A stretch of 31,684 nt of DNA from CADEED01 sp035761265 (GCA_035761265.1 DASTRL010000285.1:1-31684); one strand, 5' to 3'; numbered from the stretch's first letter, positions 1-8,654 are shown. The notes: generated by a model from the letters alone, not told the origin. Translations and numbers: made by a program.

Positions 1-830
1 GTCAGGTCGCCGGTGACCACGGTACGCGAGCCGAAGCCGATGCGTGTCAGGAACATCTTCATCTGCTCGGGCGTGGTGTTCTGCGCCTCGTCGAGGATGA
101 TGAAGGATTCATTCAACGAGCGACCGCGCATGAAAGCCAGCGGCGCCACCTCGATGATGTTGCGCTCGATGAAGCGCGCCACGCGGTCGAATCCCATCAT
201 CTCGTACAGCGCGTCATACATGGGTCGAAGGTAGGGATCGACCTTCTGCGTAAGATCGCCGGGCAGGAAGCCCAGGCGCTCGCCGGCCTCCACGGCCGGG
301 CGCACCAGCACGATGCGGCGCACGCGCTCGCTGTGCAACGCCTCCACCGCACAGGCCACCGCGAGATAGGTCTTGCCCGTGCCCGCAGGACCGATGCCGA
401 AGGTCAGGTCATGGCTGTGGATGCTGGCGAGGTAGCCCTTCTGGTGATCGCCACGCGCGCGGATCAGACCGCGCGGCACGCGCGCGGCGTCATCGCCCGG
501 GAGCGGAATCACCGGCGCGGCGCGCACGCTGTTTTCGTCATCGGCAATCTCATGCTCGCGCAGCGCCAGATGCACGTCGGGCAGATCCACGGTCTGGCCG
601 CGGTCGGTCATGTCGAAGAGTTCGCGCAGCACCTGCGCCGCATCGGGGGCACGCTCACCCTGCACGCGGAACTGATTGCCGCGCCGGCGCACATCCACCC
701 CCAGCCTTTGTTCCACCAGCCTGAGGTTCTGTTCCAGCGGGCCGCACAAAGCCGCCAGCCGCGCGTTGTCCTCGGGCAGCAGTTCGAACTCGACCGGTTG
801 AGCCAGCGCGCTCTCGCGTGCGCGTTTCAC
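1..830 (-). CDS. ybeZ: PhoH-family ATPase (YbeZ-like), C-terminus cut off by window edge
   Basis: A PhoH-like P-loop ATPase, probably acting in RNA metabolism or ribosome-associated RNA processing together with YbeY. About 276 codons are visible and the 3' end lies outside the window. Walker A is GIGPAGTGKT at about residues 145-154. A Walker B-type FIILDEAQN follows near residues 243-251, and the typical MKMFLTRIGFGSRTVVTGD stretch runs to the window edge. The start is a GTG at 830, sharing the four bases GTGA (827-830) with the miaB stop codon, so translational coupling to miaB is likely. The miaB-phoH-ybeY order is conserved in many proteobacteria, which supports the name. The family assignment is secure; the exact cellular role is inferred from relatives. 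Confidence 0.93.
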   Translation of the reverse strand, partial: MKRARESALAQPVEFELLPEDNARLAALCGPLEQNLRLVEQRLGVDVRRRGNQFRVQGERAPDAAQVLRELFDMTDRGQTVDLPDVHLALREHEIADDENSVRAAPVIPLPGDDAARVPRGLIRARGDHQKGYLASIHSHDLTFGIGPAGTGKTYLAVACAVEALHSERVRRIVLVRPAVEAGERLGFLPGDLTQKVDPYLRPMYDALYEMMGFDRVARFIERNIIEVAPLAFMRGRSLNESFIILDEAQNTTPEQMKMFLTRIGFGSRTVVTGDL

Positions 831-2173
831 GCCCGGCGTTCCTCCTGCCCGGCCACCCAGCGGCCCCGCAGCGAATTGTTCATGGCTTCGGTGATTTCCA
901 CATCGACGAAGTGGTTCAGCAGTCGCGGATGGCCGTCGAAATTCACCCAGCGGTTGTTCTCGGTGCGGCCGGCCAGCTGCGTGGGATCGCGGCGCGACGG
1001 CCTTTCGACCAGCACGCGCTGCACGCTGCCCACCATGCCGCGGCTGATGGCGCGGCCCTGCGCATCGAGCAAGGCCTGCAGGCGCGCGAGGCGCTCGGCT
1101 TTCACCGCGTCACGCACATCATCGGGCAGCGAAGCAGCCGGCGTTCCGGGCCTGCGGCTGTAGATGAAACTGAAGGATTGATCGAACCCCACCTCTTCGG
1201 TCAGCGCCAGCGTCTGCTCGAAGTCGCGCTCGGTCTCTCCGGGGAAGCCGACAATGAGGTCGGTGGAAATGGTGATGTCCGGCCGCACCGCGCGCAGCCG
1301 CTTCATCTTCTGCTTGAATTCGAGCGTGGTGTAACCGCGGCGCATCAGCGCCAGGATGCGGTCCGAGCCGCTCTGCACCGGCAGGTGCATGTGATTGGCC
1401 AGCTTGCGCGTGCGCGCGAAGGCATCGATCAGCGTGTCGCTGAAATTCAGCGGATGCGACGTGGTGAAGCGGATGCGTTCGACGCCGGGCATCGCGCCCA
1501 CCGCGAGGATGAGCGTGCCCAGATCCATGGGCTCGGCTCCAGGACGCGGCCCCTCATACGCATTCACGTTCTGCCCCAGCAGCGTGATCTCGCCCACGCC
1601 CTGCGCCACGAGCCCGCGCACTTCCTCGAGCACCGAGGCCGCCGGACGGCTGACTTCCTCGCCGCGCGTGTAAGGCACCACGCAGTAGCTGCAGAACTTG
1701 CTGCAGCCTTCCATGATGGAGACGAAAGCCGTGGCGCCCTGCGCGCGCGGCGCCGGCAGCTTGTCGAACTTCTCGATCTCCGGAAAGCTCACGTCCACCT
1801 GGCGCCGGCCACTGCGGCGGATCTCATTGAGCATCTGCGGCAGCCGGTGGATGGTCTGCGGACCGAACACCAGATCCACATAGGGCGCGCGGGTGAAGAT
1901 GGCAGCGCCTTCCTGACTGGCCACGCAGCCACCCACACCGATGATGACGCCGGGCCGCTCGTTCTTCAGCGCGCGCCAGTGACCCAGCAGCGAAAAGACC
2001 TTGTCCTCGGCCTTGTCGCGGATGGAGCAGGTGTTCATCAGCAGCACATCGGCGGACTGTTCGTCGGCCGTGGGCGTCAGGCCCGCCTCAGCGGCCAGTA
2101 CGTCCCCCATCCTGGAGGTGTCGTACTCGTTCATCTGGCAGCCGAAAGTCTTGATGAAATAGCGTCCGGACAT
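827..2173 (-). CDS. miaB: tRNA-2-methylthio-N6-dimethylallyladenosine synthase MiaB
   Basis: A radical-SAM methylthiotransferase that converts i6A37 to ms2i6A37 in tRNAs reading UNN codons. The protein has 448 residues, the usual length. The N-terminal UPF0004 domain carries the three auxiliary-cluster cysteines (C12 in TFGCQMN, C49 in NTCSIR, C83 in GGCVAS). The radical-SAM motif CSKFCSYC provides C157, C161 and C164. A C-terminal TRAM segment ends with VNFDGHPRLLNHFVDVEITEA. The ATG at 2173 directly precedes the conserved RYFIKTFGCQMNEYD start. No strong Shine-Dalgarno is visible. It overlaps the downstream phoH-like gene by four bases and lies about 150 nt downstream of ssb on the same strand. 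Confidence 0.97.
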   Translation of the reverse strand: MSGRYFIKTFGCQMNEYDTSRMGDVLAAEAGLTPTADEQSADVLLMNTCSIRDKAEDKVFSLLGHWRALKNERPGVIIGVGGCVASQEGAAIFTRAPYVDLVFGPQTIHRLPQMLNEIRRSGRRQVDVSFPEIEKFDKLPAPRAQGATAFVSIMEGCSKFCSYCVVPYTRGEEVSRPAASVLEEVRGLVAQGVGEITLLGQNVNAYEGPRPGAEPMDLGTLILAVGAMPGVERIRFTTSHPLNFSDTLIDAFARTRKLANHMHLPVQSGSDRILALMRRGYTTLEFKQKMKRLRAVRPDITISTDLIVGFPGETERDFEQTLALTEEVGFDQSFSFIYSRRPGTPAASLPDDVRDAVKAERLARLQALLDAQGRAISRGMVGSVQRVLVERPSRRDPTQLAGRTENNRWVNFDGHPRLLNHFVDVEITEAMNNSLRGRWVAGQEERRA

Positions 2174-2211
2174 GGGCCACAGGGCAGCGATTCGGACCCC
2201 GGATTCTACCT

Positions 2212-2228
2212 ATTGTGCGCCGCACAAT
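2212..2228. promoter_or_regulatory. Perfect 17-bp dyad upstream of miaB
   Basis: ATTGTGCG and CGCACAAT are perfect inverted repeats around one central base. The site lies 39-55 bp upstream of the miaB ATG, in the ssb-miaB gap. It could be an operator or a small hairpin. I do not recognise the regulator, and no good -35/-10 pair is apparent around it. Confidence 0.3.
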
Positions 2229-2281
2229 GTTTATCCGATGGAACTCCCTGTGCCTGGAGAGGCCTCCGGAACCGGGAGACC

Positions 2282-2315
2282 GGGGCCGCGCCGCGCAGGC
2301 TGCGTTGGCGGCCCC
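2282..2315 (-). terminator. GC-rich hairpin just downstream of ssb
   Basis: GGGGCCGC (2282-2289) pairs perfectly with GCGGCCCC (2308-2315). The inner bases CGCA and TGCG can extend the structure. It begins nine bases past the ssb stop. The minus strand shows no T-tract after it, so this is a terminator-like or 3'-stabilising hairpin, not a textbook intrinsic terminator. Confidence 0.4.
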
Positions 2316-2323
2316 AGAACGCC

Positions 2324-2794
2324 TTAGAACGGGATGTCGTCGTCGAAATCAGCGCCCGGGCCACTGGCCCCACCGCCCGCCGGCGCCGGCGCAAAGGCCT
2401 CAGCGCCCGGATCACGCCGATCGCGGGTTTCCTGTGCCGCGCCGCCGCCACCGCCGCCCCGGCCGCCCAGCATCTGCATCTCGCTGGCCACGATCTCGGT
2501 GGTGTAGCGGTCGTTGCCCTGCTTGTCCTGCCACTTGCGCGTGCGCAGGCTGCCTTCGATGTACACCTTCGAGCCCTTCTTCAGGTACTCGCCGGCGATT
2601 TCCCCCAGCCGCCCGAACATGGCCACGTTGTGCCACTCGGTGCGCTCCTTGCTCTCCCCCGACTGCTTGTCTTTCCAGCTCTCGCTCGTGGCCACGCGGA
2701 TGTTGGCGACCGTCATGCCCGAGGGCATGGCGCGGGTTTCCGGGTCTGCGCCCAGGTTGCCGATCAAAATGACTTTGTTGATTCCCCGCGCCAT
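2324..2794 (-). CDS. ssb: Single-stranded DNA-binding protein SSB
   Basis: A homotetrameric OB-fold protein that coats ssDNA during replication, recombination and repair. The protein has 156 residues. The OB-fold occupies about residues 1-110, with typical stretches such as GINKVILIGNLGADPETR and the segment from WHNVAMFGRLGEIA to KGSKVYIEGSLRTRKWQD. It is followed by a glycine-rich disordered linker and the acidic tip DDDIPF, which recruits partner proteins. The ATG at 2794 gives the canonical MARGINKV start. A candidate promoter lies about 40 bp upstream. The gene is followed by a GC-rich hairpin and then miaB. It is not next to uvrA, its usual neighbour in many gammaproteobacteria. Confidence 0.97.
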   Translation of the reverse strand: MARGINKVILIGNLGADPETRAMPSGMTVANIRVATSESWKDKQSGESKERTEWHNVAMFGRLGEIAGEYLKKGSKVYIEGSLRTRKWQDKQGNDRYTTEIVASEMQMLGGRGGGGGGAAQETRDRRDPGAEAFAPAPAGGGASGPGADFDDDIPF

Positions 2795-2834
2795 GGCCGT
2801 GTGCCCTTCATCGAAAGAAATTGTATGGGGCGCG

Positions 2835-2864
2835 ATTGTACGGTCAGCGGGTGCACAGCTGTAA
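2835..2864 (-). promoter_or_regulatory. Candidate sigma-70 promoter of ssb
   Basis: On the minus strand TTACAG (2864-2859) and TACAAT (2840-2835) are separated by 18 bp. A transcript would start near 2828 and leave a leader of about 35 nt before the ssb ATG. The -35 region overlaps the palindrome ACAGCTGT. No convincing LexA box (CTGT-N8-ACAG) was found here. The rest of the gap to the next gene (2865-2984) shows nothing I can name. Confidence 0.35.
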
Positions 2865-2984
2865 GCAGAATTCTTGATTCGATTCCCGAGATTCCGCTGT
2901 ACGAATCGTGATCACCCGCCGCTCCGTTTCCTCTCCAGCTTGTGCGCGTAAGCGCCGGAATTTTCATGCCGCCGCGCACTCGCC

Positions 2985-3569
2985 TCAGCGCGACACCCGC
3001 TCCAGGATCACCGGCACGGGGCGCGTGAGGGTGTCGTACACCGGAGAATGGGTGCGCGCGAACTCGAGCAACGCGTCGAGCTCCGCCGGGCTGCAGTCGG
3101 CGTCGATCTTCACGCGCAGGCGAAGCTGCTGGAATCCGACGGGCACCGACTTGTCGAAATCGAGGAAGCCCTGCAGGTCGATGTCGCCGACGATCTCGCT
3201 CGACATGGACTCCAGGCGGATGCCGAGCGCCGCCGCGCGCAGCACGGTCGTGGTCGTGACACAGGCGGCGAGCGCGTGCAGCAGGTACTCGCCCGGGTTC
3301 GGTCCTTCGTTGAAGCCGAGCAGCAGCGGCGGCTCGCTCGAGATGACCTTGAAGGGCGTCGTGCGGGACCGGTCTTCGGCGCCCGCTCCAAAGAAGCCCT
3401 GGATGGTCGATCGATTCATGGCGCCGCCTAACCACTGGTTCGCGGCACGAAACTCGAAGCGCGCCAGGGTTCGATCCTTCTGGATGGCGTCGACGGTCGC
3501 GCCGAGCGCCTGGCTGTCGAGCCCGTTGACGAAGTGGGCCGGCGCGCTGCTCGCGGTCTGAGTGCTCAT
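2985..3569 (-). CDS. OsmC-family protein
   Basis: A member of the OsmC/Ohr superfamily, small cytoplasmic proteins of which several are thiol peroxidases acting on organic hydroperoxides. The chosen ATG at 3569 (MSTQTASS) has GGAG eight bases upstream and gives 194 residues; longer readings would run into the divergent regulator's promoter. The core NPGEYLLHALAACVTTTTVLRAAALG carries the conserved cysteine of the family. The C-terminal motif reads SPVYDTLTRPVPV, with Ser where Ohr-type enzymes have a second reactive Cys. The protein therefore looks like the YhfA-like subgroup, not a classical Ohr peroxidase. A second cysteine occurs in DADCSPAEL. The divergent AraC-type regulator at 3676 is its likely regulator. 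Substrate unknown. Confidence 0.88.
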   Translation of the reverse strand: MSTQTASSAPAHFVNGLDSQALGATVDAIQKDRTLARFEFRAANQWLGGAMNRSTIQGFFGAGAEDRSRTTPFKVISSEPPLLLGFNEGPNPGEYLLHALAACVTTTTVLRAAALGIRLESMSSEIVGDIDLQGFLDFDKSVPVGFQQLRLRVKIDADCSPAELDALLEFARTHSPVYDTLTRPVPVILERVSR

Positions 3570-3675
3570 CTGTTTGCTCCTGTGTGTGTGTGAGGGACAA
3601 ACGATAGGCGGGCTCGCTCCCGGCGGTAAGCAGCACTCTTGCCCATTTCGGTTCTTTCGTGCCACTGTGCGCGGC

Positions 3676-4713
3676 ATGTCCCGACGCCGGCGGCCGCTCG
3701 AATTCCTGGTGCTCGCGCTGCCCGAAACCGCGGGCTCGGTGCTCTATGGACTGGTCGATGTACTCCGATCCACAGGTTCGCTCTGGCAGACGCTGGTGCG
3801 TGATGCACCGGTGGCCTCGCCGTTGCGCGTGCGCATTGCCGGCACCACCCGGCGGCCATTCAGTTGCGGCAACGGCATCCCCGTGAAGCCGGAGGTCGCG
3901 ATCCGCGACGATCCCGCCGCGGACGTGATCATCATCCCCGAGTTGTGGCTCGGCCCGGAGGAGCACCTGGCCGCTCGCCATGCGGACGTGAAGGCCTGGC
4001 TGCGCGAGCGCTACCGGCGCGGCGCCTACATCTACTCCGTGTGCTCCGCCTCGCTGCTGCTGGCCGAGGCCGGGCTGCTCGACGGCTGCGACGCCACGTC
4101 GCATTGGGGCTATCAAACGCTGTTCGAGCGCCGCTATCCGCGCATCCGCTTCCGTCCCGAGCCCAGCCTGTGTTTCGCGGACCCCGAAGGACGCTTGGTC
4201 ACCGCCGGCGGCGCCACCTCGTGGCACGACCTGGTGCTGCACGTGATCGCGCGGCACGTCGGCCCGGGCGAAGCGCTGAAGATCTCCAAGGTCTATCTAC
4301 TCAAGTCGCACGACGAGGGCCAGTTGCCGTACCGCGCGCTGGTCAGGTCGCGACAGCATCCGGATTCGGTGGTGCGGGAATGCGAAGCGTGGCTGTCGCG
4401 GAATTTCGCCCAGAGCGGCGCCGTGGCGCGCGTGGTGCGGCATTCGCGCATCGCGGAGCGGACCCTGAAGCGGCGCTTCAAGCAGGCCACGGGCCTCGCG
4501 CTCATCGACTACCTGCAGAACCTGCGCATCGAGAAGGCCAGGGAGCTGCTGGAGAGCAGCGCGGATTCCGTCGATGAAATCTGCGCCGCGGTGGGCTACG
4601 AGGACGGGTCGTTCTTCCGGCGCCTCTTCAAACGGCGCAGTGGACTCAGCCCAGCGCGATACCGGCGCATGTTCCGTCCCATCCACGCGGCCGCGGCGGA
4701 CGCCGCCAGGTGA
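3676..4713 (+). CDS. GlxA-type AraC-family transcriptional regulator with DJ-1/PfpI-like domain
   Basis: A two-domain regulator of about 345 residues. The N-terminal half is a class I glutamine-amidotransferase-like (DJ-1/PfpI) sensor domain with a nucleophile-elbow cysteine, C123 in IYSVCSASLLLAEAGLLDG. The C-terminal about 110 residues form two AraC helix-turn-helix units, with the signatures RTLKRRFKQATG and AVGYEDGSFFRRLFKRRSGLSPARYR. The ATG at 3676 (MSRRRRPLEF) begins the conserved domain; an upstream GTG in frame would overlap the OsmC start and was rejected. It is divergent from the OsmC gene across about 106 bp that contain a (TG)6 run at 3581-3592. It converges on the TonB receptor gene with a single base between the stop codons. 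Effector unknown. Confidence 0.92.
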   Translation: MSRRRRPLEFLVLALPETAGSVLYGLVDVLRSTGSLWQTLVRDAPVASPLRVRIAGTTRRPFSCGNGIPVKPEVAIRDDPAADVIIIPELWLGPEEHLAARHADVKAWLRERYRRGAYIYSVCSASLLLAEAGLLDGCDATSHWGYQTLFERRYPRIRFRPEPSLCFADPEGRLVTAGGATSWHDLVLHVIARHVGPGEALKISKVYLLKSHDEGQLPYRALVRSRQHPDSVVRECEAWLSRNFAQSGAVARVVRHSRIAERTLKRRFKQATGLALIDYLQNLRIEKARELLESSADSVDEICAAVGYEDGSFFRRLFKRRSGLSPARYRRMFRPIHAAAADAAR

Positions 4714-4714
4714 A

Positions 4715-7069
4715 TCAGAATTCCCACTGAAAACCGAACGACGGCAGTATCGGCAGCCAGTATCCCTCCTCGAGGTCGAGGTACAGGGTGTCGTCACGCC
4801 CGGGCCGCACGTGGTAGGTGTCGACGCAGCACTCGTTCTTCCGGTCGAGCAAATTCGTGACCTCGAAATAGAACGACAGCTTGCCGTTGGCGAGCCGCAC
4901 GTCGCGGTTCACGCGCAGATCGAGGCGCGCGTAAGGATCCAGGCGCTCGCCGTTGCGCGGCCCGACCATGCCTTCGACGTCGAAGCCGCCGCCCGGCAGC
5001 CGCGTGGTCGCGATGCCAATGGACGTCGTCGGCGTACCACTGTGCGCCAGTCCCGCGAAGCTCACGTTCCACTTCGCGCCCGTCCAGCTGCCGCCGAAGG
5101 ACAACGCCTGGCGGTATTCCCAGCTTCGCGGCCGCCAGTCGCCCGCCTCGCGATCCTCGGCCCTGCCGAGCGCCAGGCTCAGCCAACCGGCGAGCCCGCT
5201 CGCCGCCTCGCGTCGCACCGTGATCTCCACGCCGCGCGCCCGTGCCACGGGCGCATCGATGCGCACGCGGTCGGAAGCGCCCTCGGGAATCAGCTGCACC
5301 GGATCGAGCGCGTTCTCGAACCTCGGGCGCAGACTGTCGTATTGCTTGTCGTACAGATCGACGCGCGCGCTGAGGCCATGAGAGAAGCGATGCGTGTAGC
5401 CGAGCACGGCCTGGCGCACGCGCTCCGGCGGGAGGAACCGCGTGACGTCGTCTTCCACCTGCAACTCGTTCACGGCCTGTGGTTGGTGGTTCACGCCCCA
5501 CGCGGCACGCAGTTCGCCCCGCTCGCCCAATGACCAAACGAGATTGACGCGGGGGCTCGTGGCGGCGTAGACGGCATCGTCGTATCGATACTGGTCGCGG
5601 CGAATGCCAAGCTCCGCGGAGAACGACTCCGTCAGGCGTGTGCGCCAGGCTCCGTAGACGCCGATCTTGGTCAGGCCCACGTCCATCTTCGTGGCGTACG
5701 ACTTGTCGATGGGTGTCTCGCTGACGAGCAGATCGTGGATCTGCGCCAGCAACGAATAGTCGTAGTTGCCACGCTGCTTCGAGACATTGAAACCCCAGCG
5801 CGGCAGCTGATCGCTGCCCAGCGCCCATGACCAGTCCTGCCGCAGGTCCAGGAAGCGAAAGTCTTCATCGCTGTGCACGAGGCCGAAGCGCCGGCTGTTG
5901 CTGCCGCCGGAGTCGCGCCTCTGCTCCACGGTGGCCGCGGCCAGCAGCGTGCGGCTGTGCAGGTTCTCGGAAAAATCATGGTTCAGCGTGAACCACAGGT
6001 GCTGCGAGTGGCCCTTGCCCGCCGAGTCGGCGTCATCGACGGCATCATCGGTGATGAAGCGCAGATCGTCGTCGCTGAGCAGGAAGCGCGCGTCCAGGGA
6101 TGTGCGTTCGCCCAGGTCGAAACCTGCGGCGAGGAACACATCCGTGTAGCGCGGAGTGAGCTGCTCGTTGTCCGCGACCAGCTTTTCGGTCAGCACGTCG
6201 AGGAATCCCCGCCGCGCCGAAGCCAGCCACCAGCCTCGATCGTTCGCGAAGGTGCCGGAGCTTCGGCCGTAGGCGCTGACGAAACTGATGCCGACGCCAC
6301 TGCGATACTCGTCGTCGGCAGTGGGCCGGCGCGTCTGCAAGCCGACCACGCCGCTCATGTAGTCACCGACATCCGCCGTCATGCCGCCGGTGGTGAAGTC
6401 GATGCCCTCGACGAGATTCGTGTCGAGCACGCTCAGCGCGCCGTCGATGTCGCGGAAATGGAATCCGTTGTGGATCTCGGCGCCGTCGATGGTGAGCAAC
6501 GCCTCATCGCGCCGGCCGCCGCGGATGTTGAGCGCGGCACTGAAATCCCCACCGGAGACGCCGGGCAGCACCTTGAGCATGCGCAGCGCGTCATCGGCCA
6601 GGTGCGGCATGCGTTCCACGTCCGCCCGCGCGAGGAAGGTCTCGCTCGCGCCGTCGACCGCCAGCCGCAAGCGGGACGCCGTGACGTCGATGACCGTGAT
6701 GTCCTCGGCCGGCACGATGCTCACCTCGGGAGGCAGCGGCGCTGCCGACATGCCGGGCGCGATCAGCCAGTCTCCATTGCTCGCGCGTACCGCGCGCAAA
6801 TTCCACGGCGCCAGGATCTCCCGCAGCAGCTCTTCGATACGGCTGGAGCTCGGCGCCTTGCTCAGAGTCATTTCCGGCCGCACCAGCGCGCTGCTGTAGA
6901 CGATGCGGAAGCCGCTCTCGTTGAGCCGGGTCAGCACCGCTTCCAGCCGGTCGCCGGCGTGCACGGGCACTTCGACCGCGGGGGATTCGTTGCCCGCGGC
7001 ACGCGCGGCGCCCGACGACAGGCCTGACAAAGTAGTGAGACACAGGACCGCGGCGAGGGTCCGGCACAT
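4715..7069 (-). CDS. TonB-dependent outer-membrane receptor with N-terminal STN signalling domain (FecA-type)
   Basis: An outer-membrane transducer/importer of 784 residues. A signal peptide ends near residue 25 (SGAARAAG). The STN (secretin/TonB short N-terminal) domain covers about 34-106, with EAVLTRLNESGFRIVYSS and SRIEELLREILAPWNLRA. The plug follows at about 125-250 (ALRMLKVLPGVSGGDFSAALNIRGG), then the beta-barrel, ending in the aromatic FGFQWEF expected for outer-membrane assembly. The start codon shares one base with the fecR-like stop (TGATG), and sigma factor, anti-sigma and receptor form one coupled operon. In such systems ligand binding is signalled through STN to the FecR C-terminus. 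The ligand is unknown; no Fur-box-like site was seen upstream of this operon, so iron is not assured. Confidence 0.93.
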   Translation of the reverse strand: MCRTLAAVLCLTTLSGLSSGAARAAGNESPAVEVPVHAGDRLEAVLTRLNESGFRIVYSSALVRPEMTLSKAPSSSRIEELLREILAPWNLRAVRASNGDWLIAPGMSAAPLPPEVSIVPAEDITVIDVTASRLRLAVDGASETFLARADVERMPHLADDALRMLKVLPGVSGGDFSAALNIRGGRRDEALLTIDGAEIHNGFHFRDIDGALSVLDTNLVEGIDFTTGGMTADVGDYMSGVVGLQTRRPTADDEYRSGVGISFVSAYGRSSGTFANDRGWWLASARRGFLDVLTEKLVADNEQLTPRYTDVFLAAGFDLGERTSLDARFLLSDDDLRFITDDAVDDADSAGKGHSQHLWFTLNHDFSENLHSRTLLAAATVEQRRDSGGSNSRRFGLVHSDEDFRFLDLRQDWSWALGSDQLPRWGFNVSKQRGNYDYSLLAQIHDLLVSETPIDKSYATKMDVGLTKIGVYGAWRTRLTESFSAELGIRRDQYRYDDAVYAATSPRVNLVWSLGERGELRAAWGVNHQPQAVNELQVEDDVTRFLPPERVRQAVLGYTHRFSHGLSARVDLYDKQYDSLRPRFENALDPVQLIPEGASDRVRIDAPVARARGVEITVRREAASGLAGWLSLALGRAEDREAGDWRPRSWEYRQALSFGGSWTGAKWNVSFAGLAHSGTPTTSIGIATTRLPGGGFDVEGMVGPRNGERLDPYARLDLRVNRDVRLANGKLSFYFEVTNLLDRKNECCVDTYHVRPGRDDTLYLDLEEGYWLPILPSFGFQWEF

Positions 7070-8055
7070 CAGCGCTCACCGACCCAGAGCACGCCCTCAT
7101 GCATTGCGAGCGGCACGCCCGTCACCAGCGCCACGTGTTCCAGCATCGCCGCGGCGTCCAGGCCTTCCAGGCTTCCATGCAGGCGAATGTCATGCGTGCG
7201 TGCTTGCAGCGGATCATCGGCGAAATGCAGCTGCCAGCCATGCTCGCGCGCGATCCACGTGAGGAACTCCGCCAGCGGGCGATCTTCGATGGCGAGCGTG
7301 GGCGCCACGCTCGCGGACCATTCCCACGCCGGCCCGAACGAAGGCAACCCATGTCGCCAACGGGTCTCCCGCCCGCGCACTTCCAGCTCATCGCCGGCGG
7401 CCACGGCCAGTGCCGCGCCCGTGCTCCGCTGCAGCAACACCCGCCCTTCGCGCACGCGCACACGCGTGGCTGCGCCATCCACGGCCACCTGGAACTGCGT
7501 GCCGACGTGGCTCACGACTCCCGCGGGGGTGACGACGGTGAGCGGCGGTCCGACACCGAGCCCGCCGGAATCCACGTACAACGAGCCTTCGAGCAGCGTC
7601 ACGCGCGTGCGGGTGTCGAATCGGACCCGAGTGTGACGGTCGAGACGCAGCGAAAGCGTGTCCGAGAAGCCGGCGGCCGCGCGGCCGTCGCGGGTGGCAA
7701 GCTTCGTGCCCGACAACACCGGCGCGTGGCGCGCGATGGGCCGCTCGCGGTCACCCTCGATGGCCGAGGCCACGCCCTCGACAGCCGTCACGTTGGCCAC
7801 GATGACAGGTGCGGTGGAAACCGGTGCGCGCTGCCAGGCAAACAGCGCCAACGCGGCCAACCCCGCGGCCGCCGCCAGTGCGACCGCCGCCATCCATCGG
7901 CCGCGTGGCGGCCGCTGAGGTTCCCGCGCCAGCACTTGCTGCCAGGCGTGCGCGGCGGCGAGGCGCGCGCGTTCGGTCGCTTCCGGCGATGGCCTCTCCC
8001 GCTCGCCCGCCAGGCGGATCAACCGGCCCACGGACTGGTCGCGATCCGCGTTCAT
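7069..8055 (-). CDS. FecR-type anti-sigma factor / transmembrane signal relay
   Basis: A single-pass inner-membrane protein of 328 residues. The N-terminal cytoplasmic part (about 1-52) would bind the sigma factor. A hydrophobic helix at about 54-72 (MAAVALAAAAGLAALALFAW) spans the membrane. The periplasmic FecR domain (about 90-225) contains GTKLATRDGRAAAGFSD, SLYVDSG and TPAGVVSHVGTQFQV. The C-terminal about 80 residues (LAIEDRPLAEFLTWIAREHGWQLHFADD onward in two parts) look like the STN-like half-domain that meets the receptor's STN. The ATG at 8055 shares ATGA with the sigma-factor stop. The usual mechanism is ligand-dependent intramembrane proteolysis of the anti-sigma factor; here that is inferred from family. 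Confidence 0.9.
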   Translation of the reverse strand: MNADRDQSVGRLIRLAGERERPSPEATERARLAAAHAWQQVLAREPQRPPRGRWMAAVALAAAAGLAALALFAWQRAPVSTAPVIVANVTAVEGVASAIEGDRERPIARHAPVLSGTKLATRDGRAAAGFSDTLSLRLDRHTRVRFDTRTRVTLLEGSLYVDSGGLGVGPPLTVVTPAGVVSHVGTQFQVAVDGAATRVRVREGRVLLQRSTGAALAVAAGDELEVRGRETRWRHGLPSFGPAWEWSASVAPTLAIEDRPLAEFLTWIAREHGWQLHFADDPLQARTHDIRLHGSLEGLDAAAMLEHVALVTGVPLAMHEGVLWVGER

Positions 8056-8654
8056 GGCAGCAGTCCTCCGGCGGCGCCGCCGGACAGCACCGAGAAGGCT
8101 TCGCGGAACGCTTCGCGCGCACGCGTCAGCAGCGATTCCACCGCCTTCGGTGAACGGCCGAGGCGCTGCGCGATCTCGGCCATGCTCATCTCGCGCAGGT
8201 ATTTCCATTCCAGGATGTCGCCGTACGGCGCCGGTAGATAGTCGAGCGCGGCCAGGATGGATTCGCGCACCTGTTCGCGACCGGCACTGCGCAGAGGATC
8301 TCCCGGCTCGCCGCACAGCAGCGACTCCAGGGCCGCGCGGATCGCCGGGTCGTCCTCGGCCAGGCGCGGCGCCGCGGACCAGGCCCGGGTCTCCTCCCAG
8401 CGCGCGCTCATCTCGCGGCGGCACAACGTGCACAGCCAGGTCATCAGCGAAGCCTCGCCGCGGTAACCGCGCAGGCTCTCGAGCGCCCGGCACAGCGTGG
8501 CCTGTGCGACGTCCTCCGCGGCGGCTGCATCCTGCGGCATGCGCCGTTTCACGAAGCGATACAGCTTGGGGTAGTACTCGTTGAAGAACGCGTCGAACAT
8601 CGCGCGGTCGCCGCGCAGCAGTCGATCGACGAGTTCCCGGTCCGCATCGTGCAT
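8052..8654 (-). CDS. ECF-family RNA polymerase sigma factor
   Basis: A short sigma-70 factor of 200 residues with only regions 2 and 4. Region 2 contains FFNEYYPKLYRFVKRRM and DVAQATLCRALESL. Region 4 contains LPAPYGDILEWKYLREMSMA and EIAQRLGRSPKAVESLLTRA, a typical helix-turn-helix. The ATG at 8654 (MHDADRELV) was chosen over an in-frame GTG at 8717, because the GTG would add 21 residues of non-family sequence and overlap the inverted repeat in the divergent promoter. It is the first gene of the sigma/FecR/receptor operon and overlaps the fecR-like start by four bases (ATGA). Likely targets are its own operon or the receptor and the divergent hydrolase. Confidence 0.92.
   Translation of the reverse strand: MHDADRELVDRLLRGDRAMFDAFFNEYYPKLYRFVKRRMPQDAAAAEDVAQATLCRALESLRGYRGEASLMTWLCTLCRREMSARWEETRAWSAAPRLAEDDPAIRAALESLLCGEPGDPLRSAGREQVRESILAALDYLPAPYGDILEWKYLREMSMAEIAQRLGRSPKAVESLLTRAREAFREAFSVLSGGAAGGLLP

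Noticed and set aside
2859..2907. Possible LexA box or other dyad upstream of ssb (ACAGCTGT; GATTCG...CGAATC)
   Set aside because: The spacing does not fit CTGT-N8-ACAG, and the six-base GATTCG repeats are 20 bp apart, which chance could explain.
818..2911. Very long plus-strand open frame (697 codons) across miaB and ssb
   Set aside because: It is antisense to two well-defined conserved genes. The translation is Arg/His/Ala-rich without domains, a usual artefact of high-GC codon bias.
3581..3592. (TG)6 run in the OsmC/AraC divergent region as a phase-variation tract
   Set aside because: Only six dinucleotide units, outside the coding sequence; too short to argue for slippage-driven switching without population data.
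4574..5533. Plus-strand open frame reading through the 3' end of the AraC gene into the receptor gene
   Set aside because: The first part overlaps the AraC gene in another frame and the rest is antisense to the receptor. No protein features.
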